A model generated the notes under the pieces. That model had not been told where the DNA came from. It made no database searches and was given only the letters and a program-made list of their open reading frames with translations. Source: JABFRG01 sp046351415 (GTDB lineage: Bacteria; Myxococcota_A; Polyangia; Polyangiales; Polyangiaceae). From it: a stretch of DNA of 64,000 nt. Made by a program: the position numbers and the translations under genes. Shown piece after piece: positions 31,937 through 41,121 of the stretch; positions within the stretch are counted from its first letter, which is position 1; every line of letters begins with the position of its first letter. The stretch covers positions 124,001-188,000 of the forward strand of contig JAXLYO010000013.1 in the NCBI GenBank assembly GCA_046351415.1, in the 5' to 3' direction.

Positions 31937-34021
31937 TTACCGTTCCAGATCGTGCGTGTATCGCAGCGTGAGTAGAAAACTCCGACCCGGCAGCGGGAAG
32001 TCGAACGCATCGCCGATCGGAGCGAGGACGGGTCCCGTGAGACCGCGGAAGCTCGCATAGCGAAGGTCGCCGATGTTTTTGATGTCGAACGTGAGCTCGA
32101 GTCCGATCCGTTTCGGGAAGGAGTATCGCAGGCCAACCGACTGCAAAAGTCGCTCGGGGACGGGTAAGGCGCCCGTTCGGTCGGCGCGAATGCCCGACAC
32201 GAAGTCGATGCCATACCGTGCTCGAAAGGGCCCCACGACGTACGCAAGGTCCCACGCGAGGTCACTCTCGGGCCTTCCAGGCAGCGGCGGCGCGCTGCAC
32301 TCGCCCGTGGCGGACGAATCGCAGTCGGAGAGGTTTCGCGCATCCATCCATGTGTAAGATACACGGGACTCGAGTATCTCGTACTTGGCGAAAAGCGATG
32401 CTTCGATGCCGAGGATGCGAGCGCGCCCGATGTTCGATGCGCGGGCGCGGCCGTACGCGCCTTCCGGGACGAACGTGATGAGGTCGCGTGCGAACGTGCC
32501 GAAGAGGACGACGTCGCCCTCGAGGCGTCGGGCGCCGCGTCCGAGTTCCGCGTGACCGCCCATGTCGACCGCAAACGCCCGCTCTGGCGCCAGTTTCGGA
32601 TCCCCGAGAAAGGCACCACGGTTGCCATAGCGCTCGAGGAAACTCGGGGGCCGGGCGACGGCGCCCCCGTGCGCGGCGAACGAAAACTTCCCTGCGCGAA
32701 CCTCGGCGCCCGCGTGCGCGGTGGGTAGAACATCGTAGACGGAGGTCTCTTCGCTTCGATCGATCCATTGGTCGATGCGACCCGCCAGCGTGAGCTTGAG
32801 CGGGCCGAGCGGTTGTTCGAGATCGGCTCCCGTGCCGAGAGACCAGCGTCGTGCGGCATCGGGCGTGCTCGCACCTTCCCAGGACGAAGGTGCATATCGC
32901 TCACCGGAACCATCGAGCACGGCCGAGAAGCGCGTGCGTCGCCCGAGGAGGCCGAACCAGCCCGCGGTCGCTCCGACCGTGATCACGGCGTCGTCGGTGC
33001 GCGTCGGTCCGAGCGAACGTTGAGCTTCGCCGATTTCGTTCGTGAGGGCGGAGGTCTCGCGCTTTCCCCAACCGCGCAGCAACACGACCCCGGGGCCGGC
33101 ATCGAGGAGGACATCCGTGCCGAGCGCACCGCGACCCGCTCGCACCGAGAGAGCGGGCGTCGGCGCACGCACCGTCCCTGGCAGGTCCTGTTTGCGCGAT
33201 TGGAGGAGCGAGGTGATGCGGACCTGGCCCCGAAAGGGACCGATGGAAAATGCGACCGCGCGTTGTCCGAGGAAGCTGAGCTCTGCGTGCCCTGCATTCT
33301 TTCGTTCCGCGAAGACGGGTGCCCCACCCGAAGATGCGAGCGGGTCCAGGTACTCGAACTCGCCACTCGACCTCGACATACTGAGACATACGGTCGTTTG
33401 GGTTCGAACCGCTTCGACGCCGGTCACGAGGCATGTTCGCGCGCGTGCAGAGCCGAACGAGCCGACGGAGCCGAAGACCTCCGCGCGCCTCCTTCCGTAG
33501 GCCGCCGGCGGGTCGATCGAGAGCGTTCCACCGAGAGAGCCTCGGCCGAGGGTCGCCGGAGCGAAGGTGCGATGGACGCGCATCGTCGAGCCGGGCCAGA
33601 GTGGGATCGTCGAAAGATCGACCGTCGGGTCAGGTCCACTCGAAAGCGGAATGCCTGCAAGATACACCATTAGCTGATTCGAACTCGTGCCTCGAACCTG
33701 CAAGGTGGCAAAGCCGTCGTCGGCGCCGAGTCTACGCACGTGGAGACCCGGTTGCGCTTCGAGAAGGCTCGCCGCATCCGTCGTCGTTCGCGTCGTACGA
33801 CCTTCCTCGATGCGGTTCGTGAACGCCCCTGCGTTCGACCCACGCACCCGCACCTCTTCCGGACCGTTACCGGCTGGGCTGGCATCTTTTCCTGCCTCGG
33901 CGGAAGGATCGTCCGCGTACGCCTTGGTCGGACACGCAAGCCCGAGCGCGAGGGCGAAAAGCGCGGGTCTCTTCCAGCGCTTGGGGCGGGCGAAGCCGGG
34001 CTTTTCGTCAGCAGCAGGCAC
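31937..34021 (-). CDS. TonB-dependent outer-membrane receptor
   Basis: 694 residues from GTG 34021. The signal peptide ends T-K-A-Y-A-D at about 36. The plug domain covers about 50-165 (E-E-V-R-V-R-G, L-x-x-x-P-G-L-H-V-R, F-A-T-L-Q-V-R-G, and G-S-L-G-G-T-L). The barrel follows, with aromatic-ended strands to the C-terminal L-T-L-R-Y-T-H-D-L, close to the F/W-terminated rule. C-terminal barrel hallmarks such as D-I-K-N-I-G-D-L-R-Y are present. It uses the proton motive force through TonB to import a ligand that cannot be assigned. Its start is divergent to the RseP-like gene, with 82 bp between. Confidence 0.85.
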   Translation of the reverse strand: MPAADEKPGFARPKRWKRPALFALALGLACPTKAYADDPSAEAGKDASPAGNGPEEVRVRGSNAGAFTNRIEEGRTTRTTTDAASLLEAQPGLHVRRLGADDGFATLQVRGTSSNQLMVYLAGIPLSSGPDPTVDLSTIPLWPGSTMRVHRTFAPATLGRGSLGGTLSIDPPAAYGRRRAEVFGSVGSFGSARARTCLVTGVEAVRTQTTVCLSMSRSSGEFEYLDPLASSGGAPVFAERKNAGHAELSFLGQRAVAFSIGPFRGQVRITSLLQSRKQDLPGTVRAPTPALSVRAGRGALGTDVLLDAGPGVVLLRGWGKRETSALTNEIGEAQRSLGPTRTDDAVITVGATAGWFGLLGRRTRFSAVLDGSGERYAPSSWEGASTPDAARRWSLGTGADLEQPLGPLKLTLAGRIDQWIDRSEETSVYDVLPTAHAGAEVRAGKFSFAAHGGAVARPPSFLERYGNRGAFLGDPKLAPERAFAVDMGGHAELGRGARRLEGDVVLFGTFARDLITFVPEGAYGRARASNIGRARILGIEASLFAKYEILESRVSYTWMDARNLSDCDSSATGECSAPPLPGRPESDLAWDLAYVVGPFRARYGIDFVSGIRADRTGALPVPERLLQSVGLRYSFPKRIGLELTFDIKNIGDLRYASFRGLTGPVLAPIGDAFDFPLPGRSFLLTLRYTHDLER

Positions 34022-34103
34022 GGTAGTCGGCTATCGCATCTACCGTGGGAAGCCAAGAAGCACCGCTGGCCGCAGAGCGAGGCATGCTGCTAGACTGGAC
34101 TTC

Positions 34104-35150
34104 ATGACCTTGGGTCGCATCCTTCTGGCCATCTTCGGGGTGGCCTTCTTGATGATCGTCCACGAGACCGGACACTTCCTCGCGGCACGTCGCTTTGGAA
34201 TGCGTGTACTCACCTTCTCCATCGGGTTTGGTCCCGCATTGTGGAAGTACAAGCCCAAGAACAGCCCGACGACGTTCCAAGTGGGGCTCATTCCGTTCAT
34301 CGCCTACGTCAAGGTTGCGGGCATGAACCCTTTCGAAGAGGTCGACCCGAACGACAAGGGAAGCTACGCGAATGGTTCTCTGTGGGCTCGCATCGTCACC
34401 ATCTTTGCGGGCCCTCTCGCGAACTACCTGTTTGCGACGGTCTTCATCTTCGTCGCGCTCGTTGGATGGGGCAAGCGTGAGCTCGACGTTCGGAGTGGAA
34501 GCGAAGGCGTAGGCGTTCACGTTTCACCCGAGCCCGGCGGACTCGCAGCCCAAGCGGGCATGCAGAAGAACGACTGGATCGTCGCCATCAATGGTAAGCC
34601 GATTCCCAACTGGCCGGAGCTCTCGAAAGCGGTCAGCAGTCACCCGAACGAAGAGCTCGACGTCGAGCTCGAGCGAGACGGCAAGCCCGTCCACATCAGG
34701 CCGCGCGTCGCCAGCACAGGGCGCATTGGAGTCCATTCCATCAGCAAGTCCGTTCCTGTCGGCGTCGGTGAGGCGGCGATCGCATCGCTCAAGCAGCCCC
34801 CGCTCGTCGTAGCCGGAACGGTCGTCGGTCTCGCGCGTATGATCACCGGCAAGGAGCCGCCGGACGTCCAAGGCGTGAAGGGGATCGTCACCGAGGTCGC
34901 CAAGGCCTTCGAAGATGGTCCTGGGGACGGCCTTCAATTCTTGGGACGACTCAGCGCGTATCTCGGCGGATTCAACCTATTGCCGCTCCCCGCGCTCGAC
35001 GGCGGAAGACTCATGTTCTTGCTCTACGAGGCCATCGCCAGGCGCCGAGCGAACGAGAAGACCGAGGCCATGATCCATTCTGTCGGCCTGCTCATGTTCC
35101 TGGCTGTCATGCTCGTCGTGACGGTCCGCGAGTTCCTCCCTTCGAAGTGA
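34104..35150 (+). CDS. RseP-like site-2 zinc protease (M50)
   Basis: 348 residues from ATG 34104; upstream open frame overlaps the receptor gene and is not used. H-E-T-G-H at 20-24 in the first membrane helix is the zinc motif, and N-L-L-P-L-P-A-L-D-G-G-R-L near 300 supplies the third ligand (Asp) in the family's L-D-G-G. A single PDZ domain sits between (about 130-215). E. coli RseP has two PDZ domains, so this is the shorter single-PDZ form. It would cut transmembrane substrates such as anti-sigma factors within the membrane. Confidence 0.9.
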   Translation: MTLGRILLAIFGVAFLMIVHETGHFLAARRFGMRVLTFSIGFGPALWKYKPKNSPTTFQVGLIPFIAYVKVAGMNPFEEVDPNDKGSYANGSLWARIVTIFAGPLANYLFATVFIFVALVGWGKRELDVRSGSEGVGVHVSPEPGGLAAQAGMQKNDWIVAINGKPIPNWPELSKAVSSHPNEELDVELERDGKPVHIRPRVASTGRIGVHSISKSVPVGVGEAAIASLKQPPLVVAGTVVGLARMITGKEPPDVQGVKGIVTEVAKAFEDGPGDGLQFLGRLSAYLGGFNLLPLPALDGGRLMFLLYEAIARRRANEKTEAMIHSVGLLMFLAVMLVVTVREFLPSK

Positions 35151-35260
35151 GTGCTCCCGCCGGCCGTCGGGTTTCGCGTCGACTTGCCTGATTCGTAGAG
35201 GCTTTCTTGACCGCTGACGTCGAGTGAGGTTTCTTCTATCGCGGAGGATCGATAGAACCA

Positions 35261-36766
35261 ATGAAGAGTACGAACCTGGCGCGCGTGATCGCCGCACTTA
35301 CTGTCAGCACCGCAACCACCTTCATGGTTGCAAGTTGCAGCGATTCGGCGACCACTACGGATGCAGGCTCTAGCTCTAGCTCCAGTTCGACCTCGAGTTC
35401 GAGTTCTGGGGGCACGGACTCCGGTGGCCTGGACTCGGGCGGGAACGACTCGGGTGGGAACGACTCCGGCCCGACGGCAACGTGTACCGACGCGAAGAAG
35501 AACGGCTCGGAAACCGACGTCGACTGCGGCGGCTCTTGCGCTACGAAGTGCGCGGACGGCAAAGGCTGCGCCACCGGGGCGGACTGCGTCGCAGGCCTCG
35601 TGTGCAATGGCTCGAAGGTGTGTGTCGCTCCGACGTGCGCCGACGGCGCCAAGAATGGCACCGAAACCGACGTGGACTGCGGCGGCAGCTGCTCCACGAA
35701 GTGCGCAGACAACAAGGGCTGCAGCGTACCCGCCGACTGCACGAGCACCGTGTGCACCGCGAACAAGTGCGTTGCTACAGCGACTGCCTGCGCTGACACG
35801 GTCAAGAACGGAACGGAGACCGACGTCGATTGCGGCGGTGCGTGCGCGACCAAGTGCGCCGACAACAAGGCGTGCCTCGTTCCTGCCGACTGCGTGAGCA
35901 CGGTATGCACTGCCAACAAGTGCATCGATACGGCGACGGCCTGTGCAGACACCGTCAAGAACGGTACGGAGACGGATGTCGATTGTGGCGGCGCCTGTGC
36001 GACCAAGTGTGCGGCGACGAAAGCCTGCAAAGTGCCGGGCGATTGCGCCAGCGGCATCTGCACCGGCAACGTCTGCCAGTATCCAAAGGATTGTAGCGAG
36101 ATCAAGAGCGTCGACAACGGCGCCGCCAGCGGCAAGTACATGATCGATCCCGACGGAGCCGGTGGGGTCGACGCCTTCGATGTTTGGTGCGACATGGGAA
36201 CAGACGGTGGCGGTTGGACCATCGTTTCCTCCCACGCGGGGGCAGACGGTCAGCAAGGGTTCACCAGTGACGTCGCACTGACCGCTGGCAACGCTCTGAA
36301 TTTCGAGGCTTGGAACCTTACGCGCGCGCAGAAGGTGGCGCTCAGCGCGCTCGAAACGGAGTCCATCTTCGTGCGAACGGGGGGCCTCTGGATCAAGGCG
36401 AACAAACCGATGTTCGACGCCGACTTGACCGTGGCTTCGAAGGACAAGTCCTATGTGGTCACGCTCACGTCGAGCAGCGGAGCCGTGGCGAACAACGCGC
36501 GCATCGGGTGGACGAACTACCAGATCACGGGTGGTGGCGACTATGGCGTGGTGACGAATACCTTCGACTTCCACAATCAAGTCCAATACCGCTACCTCAA
36601 CAACGGCTGCGGAGGTCACTATCTCTATAGCTACTCGAACGTCAACCAAGACGGTGACGCCGCCTACAACGTCAACACGGCGCTCGGAGGTTGGACTGCG
36701 ACTGCGGGTTGCTCGTCGCTCGAAGGCGGCAGCATGAAGGTGTACGCGGCCATGCGCCGTCCCTGA
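35261..36766 (+). CDS. lipoprotein with Cys-rich repeats and fibrinogen-like C-terminal domain
   Basis: 501 residues. The signal peptide ends M-V-A-S-C with Cys26, then a Ser-rich and Gly/Asp/Ser linker to about 72. Four near-identical Cys-rich repeats (about 75-275) start N-G-x-E-T-D-V-D-C-G-G and hold eight Cys each. The C-terminal part (about 278-501) has I-D-P-D-G-A-G-G-V-D-A-F-D-V-W-C-D-M then D-G-G-G-W-T-I-V (315-322), the fibrinogen-like domain signature, and ends with a paired-Cys segment. Probably a surface adhesin or lectin; ligand unknown. A strong terminator follows. Confidence 0.83.
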   Translation: MKSTNLARVIAALTVSTATTFMVASCSDSATTTDAGSSSSSSSTSSSSSGGTDSGGLDSGGNDSGGNDSGPTATCTDAKKNGSETDVDCGGSCATKCADGKGCATGADCVAGLVCNGSKVCVAPTCADGAKNGTETDVDCGGSCSTKCADNKGCSVPADCTSTVCTANKCVATATACADTVKNGTETDVDCGGACATKCADNKACLVPADCVSTVCTANKCIDTATACADTVKNGTETDVDCGGACATKCAATKACKVPGDCASGICTGNVCQYPKDCSEIKSVDNGAASGKYMIDPDGAGGVDAFDVWCDMGTDGGGWTIVSSHAGADGQQGFTSDVALTAGNALNFEAWNLTRAQKVALSALETESIFVRTGGLWIKANKPMFDADLTVASKDKSYVVTLTSSSGAVANNARIGWTNYQITGGGDYGVVTNTFDFHNQVQYRYLNNGCGGHYLYSYSNVNQDGDAAYNVNTALGGWTATAGCSSLEGGSMKVYAAMRRP

Positions 36767-36789
36767 CATCACGCATTCGCGAGTGCGCG

Positions 36790-36826
36790 AGAGGGGTCCC
36801 GTCGTCCAAGCGACGCGGACCTCTCT
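36790..36826 (+). terminator. rho-independent-like terminator
   Basis: A 15-bp interrupted stem (36790-36799 plus 36801-36804 against 36811-36826, one bulged C and one G-U pair) with a 6-base loop, followed by TTTCGTTCGT. It lies 24 bp after the fibrinogen-like lipoprotein stop. Confidence 0.7.
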
Positions 36827-36903
36827 TTCGTTCGTCCGGCCGCGCACGTTGCTCGATCGAGCGTGAGGCCCGGCCCGGAGGTCGTGAGGCTGCGAACTGC
36901 TTG

Positions 36904-37539
36904 CTAGGAAGCTCGGTGGCGCAGGCGCGCGACGAACTGGAATTCGCTGCGGGTGACGACGCGCCAAGGAAGGTTGTGCACTTCGAAGGGCCACTGGAGC
37001 GAGTCGACGGTGCCGCCAGCCTCGTTCGTCATCTGAATCCACTCGGCTGGGGAGAAGTACGTGCCGCGCACGAAGATCCCTTGCGCGTAGTTTCCGACCA
37101 CGTCCATCGCGAGCAAAATCGCGTTCGAGATCGGTCCGAGACGGAAGTGATCCTTCACCAAGATGGCGCCCTTGGGCTTCGTGACGCGGAGGGCTTCGCG
37201 AAGGACCTGCGTCGCATCGGAAGTGTGGTGGAGTACGTCGCTGATCGTGACGAGGTCGAACTCTGCGTCGCCGAAAGGCAAGTGGAGGCCGTCGTAGCTC
37301 TTCGCTTCGATGCGGCAGTTCGGCTGAATCTTGATGTCGGCTCCGCGCACCGATTCCGCACCGACGAGCCTCGCCACGTTTTGCGCGAGAAGCCCGTCGC
37401 CGCAGCCGATGTCCAGCATGGTGCGCGAGCCGGTCGGCGCGAGGTCGGCGAAGGCGCGCGCAATGCGTTCGGCGCGCGGCACCGAAACGCTCGCGAAGTG
37501 TAAGCCGAAGATCCCTTTCGTACCGCTTTCCGCCGCCAT
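36904..37539 (-). CDS. class I SAM-dependent methyltransferase
   Basis: 211 residues from ATG 37539, chosen because GAAAGGGGA lies just upstream; an ATG at 37572 would add 11 residues. Motif I is M-L-D-I-G-C-G-D-G near 40-48 and motif II R-G-A-D-I. The post-motif region F-D-L-V-T-I-S-D-V-L-H-H (near 95-106) is of the UbiE/Methyltransf_11 type. The substrate is unknown. It is divergent to the methyltransferase gene that follows, with only 53 bp between starts, so the promoters overlap. Confidence 0.85.
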   Translation of the reverse strand: MAAESGTKGIFGLHFASVSVPRAERIARAFADLAPTGSRTMLDIGCGDGLLAQNVARLVGAESVRGADIKIQPNCRIEAKSYDGLHLPFGDAEFDLVTISDVLHHTSDATQVLREALRVTKPKGAILVKDHFRLGPISNAILLAMDVVGNYAQGIFVRGTYFSPAEWIQMTNEAGGTVDSLQWPFEVHNLPWRVVTRSEFQFVARLRHRAS

Positions 37540-37592
37540 GGGTCCCCTTTCATTTGCACGGTTTGCATTCATTTGCGAGACTCTTCCCCCCT

Positions 37593-38381
37593 ATGGCTTC
37601 TGCTTTTCCGCTCGACCTCCAGGCTGTCGGCTACTCCTACGTGGAACGACCCAACACCGTTCTGCTCGACCTTCTGCGGCGCCACGTCCTTTCGAAGAAG
37701 GCCGGACAGGCCCGAATCCTCGACGTGGGATGCGGCGCGGGGGCGAACATTCGGGCCCTCCGGAAAGACCCCAGCACGAAAGACGTGTTCATTCTGGGCG
37801 TCGAGCCCAACGAAAAAGCCTCGAAGTTGGCGGCGGAGGTCTGCGATGAGGTCTTCAACGGCACGACCGACGCATGGCTTGCGACGAACCCCTCGGCGGA
37901 ATTCGATGCGGTCGTCATGTCCGACGTGCTCGAGCACATTCCGGACCCGCTGCAGTTCTTGCGGAGCCTCGCCGCCTATCCCGGCGTGAAGAACGCGCGT
38001 TTCATCGTTTCCGTGCCGAACTACGCAGTTTGGTACAATCGCATGAACACGCTTGCGGGGCGGTTCAAGTATGCCTGGTCTGGGCTCTACGATCGTACGC
38101 ATGTTCGCTTCTTCACGCGTGAGTCGGTGCAAGAGCTCATGAAGCATGCCGGCCTCCACACGGTCGACGACGCGTGCACGCCCTCGCTCGTGCAGTCCAT
38201 GGCACCCCTGCTTCGCTCGTTCTTCGAAAAGGACGTCGCTGCGGGCAATCACCTTTCTCTCCCCGAATCGAAGGCCTTCCGGACCTACGACAACTGGGTC
38301 GAGCCGGTCGAAAAGAAGGTCTGTTCGATTTGGCCCGAGCTTCTCGGCTTCCAAATCGTGACGGTCGCCTCGGTCGGCTGA
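37593..38381 (+). CDS. class I SAM-dependent methyltransferase
   Basis: 262 residues from ATG 37593. Motif I is I-L-D-V-G-C-G-A-G-A-N near 42-52, then L-G-V-E-P-N, and F-D-A-V-V-M-S-D-V-L-E-H-I-P (near 106-119). The C-terminal region F-K-Y-A-W-S-G-L-Y-D-R-T-H-V-R-F-F-T resembles methyltransferases found in glycan loci. It is the first of three tandem methyltransferase genes on this strand. The next start is two bases after its stop. Confidence 0.85.
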   Translation: MASAFPLDLQAVGYSYVERPNTVLLDLLRRHVLSKKAGQARILDVGCGAGANIRALRKDPSTKDVFILGVEPNEKASKLAAEVCDEVFNGTTDAWLATNPSAEFDAVVMSDVLEHIPDPLQFLRSLAAYPGVKNARFIVSVPNYAVWYNRMNTLAGRFKYAWSGLYDRTHVRFFTRESVQELMKHAGLHTVDDACTPSLVQSMAPLLRSFFEKDVAAGNHLSLPESKAFRTYDNWVEPVEKKVCSIWPELLGFQIVTVASVG

Positions 38382-38383
38382 TC

Positions 38384-39028
38384 GTGGCCGAGCTCTCGCG
38401 TCAGCTGATCGAAGGGCTTCCGAAGAACGGCGCCACCGACCCCATCGAGTACTATCGTCGACCCTTCGTGGGCGCGCTCTATCGCGAGCGCATCAACATG
38501 GGCCTGCGCCTTCTCGGGCGTCGTCACTACGACAGCGCGCTCGAGGTCGGCTATGGCGCAGGCGCTGTTCTCCTGGCCCTTTCGAGTGCGGCGTCGAAGC
38601 TTTCGGGCATCGACCTCGACGCGGACCCGAGTATAGCGAGCGGGCTGCTCGCGCAGCGAAACGTGAAAGCCGACCTGCGGCAAGGGAGCGTGTTCGAGCT
38701 GCCCTGGGGCGAAGGCATGTTCGATCTCGCGGTATGCTTCTCCGTGTTCGAGCACCTCACGGAGTACCGTGCCGGCCTTCGAGAAGTCGCGCGCGTGCTG
38801 CGCCCAGGGGGACATTTCTTGCTCGGCATGCCGGCCGTCAATCGGCTCATGGAGCTCGGCTTTTTGGCCATCGGCTTCAAGGGTATCGACGACCATCACG
38901 TGACGCGGCCGATGGATGTTCGCAAAGCGCTCGGCGACACCGGCTTTCGCATTCGAAGCACGCGCTACCTAGGTATTCCGCAAGCGCATGCAGCGCTCTA
39001 CACGACGTGGCTCCTCGAGCGAACCTGA
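38384..39028 (+). CDS. class I SAM-dependent methyltransferase
   Basis: 214 residues from GTG 38384, two bases after the previous stop. Motif I is degenerate: A-L-E-V-G-Y-G-A-G (near 45-53), with S-G-I-D-L-D following. F-D-L-A-V-C-F-S-V-F-E-H-L (near 106-118) and V-L-R-P-G-G-H-F-L-L-G are typical of Methyltransf_11 enzymes. It is the second of the tandem trio; substrate unknown. Confidence 0.82.
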   Translation: MAELSRQLIEGLPKNGATDPIEYYRRPFVGALYRERINMGLRLLGRRHYDSALEVGYGAGAVLLALSSAASKLSGIDLDADPSIASGLLAQRNVKADLRQGSVFELPWGEGMFDLAVCFSVFEHLTEYRAGLREVARVLRPGGHFLLGMPAVNRLMELGFLAIGFKGIDDHHVTRPMDVRKALGDTGFRIRSTRYLGIPQAHAALYTTWLLERT

Positions 39029-39037
39029 ACGACGCCG

Positions 39038-39787
39038 ATGACCGACTATCGAAGCGTTGCGGCGGAAGCCGAAATCGGAGCCGACCGAGAGAAGATTCGG
39101 AAAAACGCGCTCCTCGAGGAGATCTACGTGGACGTGTACGATCGCATCCTCGATGCGATTCCTCGCCGAGAATTCCCGCGCGTGCTCGAGATCGGGTCCG
39201 GCGGCGGCTTCTTCCAGACTTGCGCTCCATATCTCGTGACGAGCGATTGCGTTGCTGGCGAAGGTATCGACCGCGTCGTAGATGCATGTAAATTGCATAA
39301 TTATTTCCAGAGCCGTGAACTCGACGCCATCGTCGCCTTCAACGTCTTTCATCACCTCCCGGACGTGACCGGCTTTTTGCGTGGCGCGAGCGACGTGCTG
39401 CGGCCCGGCGGGCGCGTCGTGCTCGTCGAGCCGTGGTTCACGCCGCTCGGGCAGTGGTTCTATCGAGGGCTCCACCACGAACCCTCGTTGCTCGATCCGA
39501 ATGACTGGTCCGTCGCCGGCGAGGGGCGGCTGCTCGGCGCGAATTCGCGTTTGCCGACGAGCGTGTTTCGCGACAGCCCGGCGCGCTTCGCGAAGGAATT
39601 CCCCAACCTTCGCGTCGTCGAATGCTCGCCGTTCCACAAGTGGCTCTATCTGATGAGCGGGGGCCTTCGCTTGAACACCCGCGTACCACGCGCACTGGCG
39701 CGATCACTGGTCGCACTCGATCGAAAAGTACGCGCGGGCGATGAAGCGACGGGGCTGTTTGCCCGCATCGTCGTCGAACGCGCGTAA
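39038..39787 (+). CDS. class I SAM-dependent methyltransferase
   Basis: 249 residues. Motif I is V-L-E-I-G-S-G-G-G-F-F near 49-59; L-D-A-I-V-A-F-N-V-F-H-H-L (near 95-107) and V-L-R-P-G-G-R-V-V-L-V-E-P follow. The C-terminal 100 residues carry extra aromatics (W-F-T-P-L-G-Q-W-F-Y) seen in sugar- or lipid-modifying members. Nine bases separate it from the previous gene. It converges on the GT2 gene with a 17-bp gap. Confidence 0.83.
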   Translation: MTDYRSVAAEAEIGADREKIRKNALLEEIYVDVYDRILDAIPRREFPRVLEIGSGGGFFQTCAPYLVTSDCVAGEGIDRVVDACKLHNYFQSRELDAIVAFNVFHHLPDVTGFLRGASDVLRPGGRVVLVEPWFTPLGQWFYRGLHHEPSLLDPNDWSVAGEGRLLGANSRLPTSVFRDSPARFAKEFPNLRVVECSPFHKWLYLMSGGLRLNTRVPRALARSLVALDRKVRAGDEATGLFARIVVERA

Positions 39788-39804
39788 GCGAAACGAGTTT
39801 TCGG

Positions 39805-41082
39805 TCAGCGAACTTCGTAGCGACGGTTCGTCTTCACGCGCTCGCCCATGCGATAAGCGGCGGCGATACGGCCGAAGGTCCACACCGTACCCGAGAGCTT
39901 TTGGAGCTTCGAGACGCCAACGCGCTCGTAGTACGGAATCGCGTACTCGACGACGTGGTAGCCGGAGCGGGCCGGGAGGATGAGGGTGTCGAGCGGAAGG
40001 GCATCGCGCTCACCGCTGAACGCGAACGCGCGGATCACCGACGAGCGGTAGCCGCGCATGCCGCTGTGCACGTCGGTCGTGGGCACGCCGTGCGCGAATT
40101 GCGCGGCCGCCGCGAAGACGCGGTTCGCAAGGAAGTTCGGGAGCGGCATCGCCTCGGGACGATGGCGTGTGCGGCTCGCATTCACGACGTCGGCACCATC
40201 CTCGAGCATCTTCAAAATCGTCGGGATCTCGGCGATGGGGTACGTGAAGTCGCAGTCGAGATAGATGAGCGCGTCGGATTCGAGCGCCGTCTCGTACATG
40301 AGGCGCTCCATGGCGGGACCGTGACCGCGCGGAGGAAGCTGACGAACGACCCGGCAGCCGAGGCCACGAGCGATCTCCGGCGTGCGATCGTTCGAGCTGT
40401 CGATGAGGAGGATGTTGGCGTCCGGAACGACGTCGCGGATTTCGCCGATCATCTTCTCGACGCTCGGTTCCTCATTGTAGGTGAGCATGCCGATGGTGAA
40501 GGAGAGCTTGCCCTTCTTCGGCGGTACGCGGCACACGACGAGGCCCGCATCGACGTAGCGTTCGGGCAGTGTGCTACCGACGAGCATTTCGAGCGGGTTC
40601 GTCGCACGGCGAAGGAGCAGGCGCGCCGACGTCTTCATGAACATGCTCGCGTCGCTGCCAGAGACGAGGTTCTCCGCGATGGGGCGGAGCACGCCCGGCA
40701 CGCTGTCGAAACGCAGGATCTCGAAGCCGCTGTCGTCGAGCGCCGTGACGATGTTGGCCCGCGGGATGCGATCTTCCGCACGCGTGTAGACGAGGAGCTG
40801 CCCGCCGTCGGTGAGGCGCTTCTTGGCTTCTGCGAACGTCGCGCGAAGGTCCCACGTCGCGCCGAAGTTCACGACGACCACGTCGAAGCCTTCGGGAGCG
40901 CTCTTCAGTGCTTCGAACGTTGGAGCCGGGGTCACCTCGACGGGCTTCAAAGAGACGATCTCACGGCCCATGCCCTCCGCGAGGTCGGCGTCACAGCCGG
41001 CGATGAGCAACTTGCGGGGGCGGCCTACGTTGCGGAGAACGACGGTGGAGAAGTCGAGCGTGTCCTGAATGCTGCTTGCCAT
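39805..41082 (-). CDS. GT2 glycosyltransferase with an N-terminal Rossmann/methyltransferase-like domain
   Basis: 425 residues. The first 185 residues form a Rossmann-like domain (L-L-I-A-G-C-D-A-D-L; F-D-V-V-V-V-N-F-G; L-T-D-G-G-Q-L-L-V-Y) resembling a degraded methyltransferase without a clear SAM loop. The C-terminal 230 residues are a DPM1-like GT2 domain starting F-T-I-G-M-L-T-Y-N-E-E (195-205), with L-I-D-S-S-N-D-R-T (226-234) and the D-C-D metal motif at 276-278. Such enzymes usually charge polyprenyl phosphate with a sugar for periplasmic GT-C enzymes. It has no membrane helices of its own. Confidence 0.82.
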   Translation of the reverse strand: MASSIQDTLDFSTVVLRNVGRPRKLLIAGCDADLAEGMGREIVSLKPVEVTPAPTFEALKSAPEGFDVVVVNFGATWDLRATFAEAKKRLTDGGQLLVYTRAEDRIPRANIVTALDDSGFEILRFDSVPGVLRPIAENLVSGSDASMFMKTSARLLLRRATNPLEMLVGSTLPERYVDAGLVVCRVPPKKGKLSFTIGMLTYNEEPSVEKMIGEIRDVVPDANILLIDSSNDRTPEIARGLGCRVVRQLPPRGHGPAMERLMYETALESDALIYLDCDFTYPIAEIPTILKMLEDGADVVNASRTRHRPEAMPLPNFLANRVFAAAAQFAHGVPTTDVHSGMRGYRSSVIRAFAFSGERDALPLDTLILPARSGYHVVEYAIPYYERVGVSKLQKLSGTVWTFGRIAAAYRMGERVKTNRRYEVR

Positions 41083-41121
41083 GGAAGGGGCCTCGAACCG
41101 GAAAGAAGGAAGGGAATTCAG

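Noticed and set aside
31612..31975. Cys-containing short open frames downstream of the LanC-like gene as lanthipeptide precursors
   Set aside because: No ribosome binding site, no leader motif, and starts inside the octamer repeat; composition fits random high-GC sequence.
35490..36080. Regular repeats that could suggest a CRISPR array
   Set aside because: The units are about 150 bp, in frame, and encode Cys-rich protein repeats; no short repeat-spacer pattern.
35024..37042. Long minus-strand open frames with repeated Val/Asp segments
   Set aside because: These are the reverse of the Cys-rich DNA repeats of the fibrinogen-like lipoprotein.
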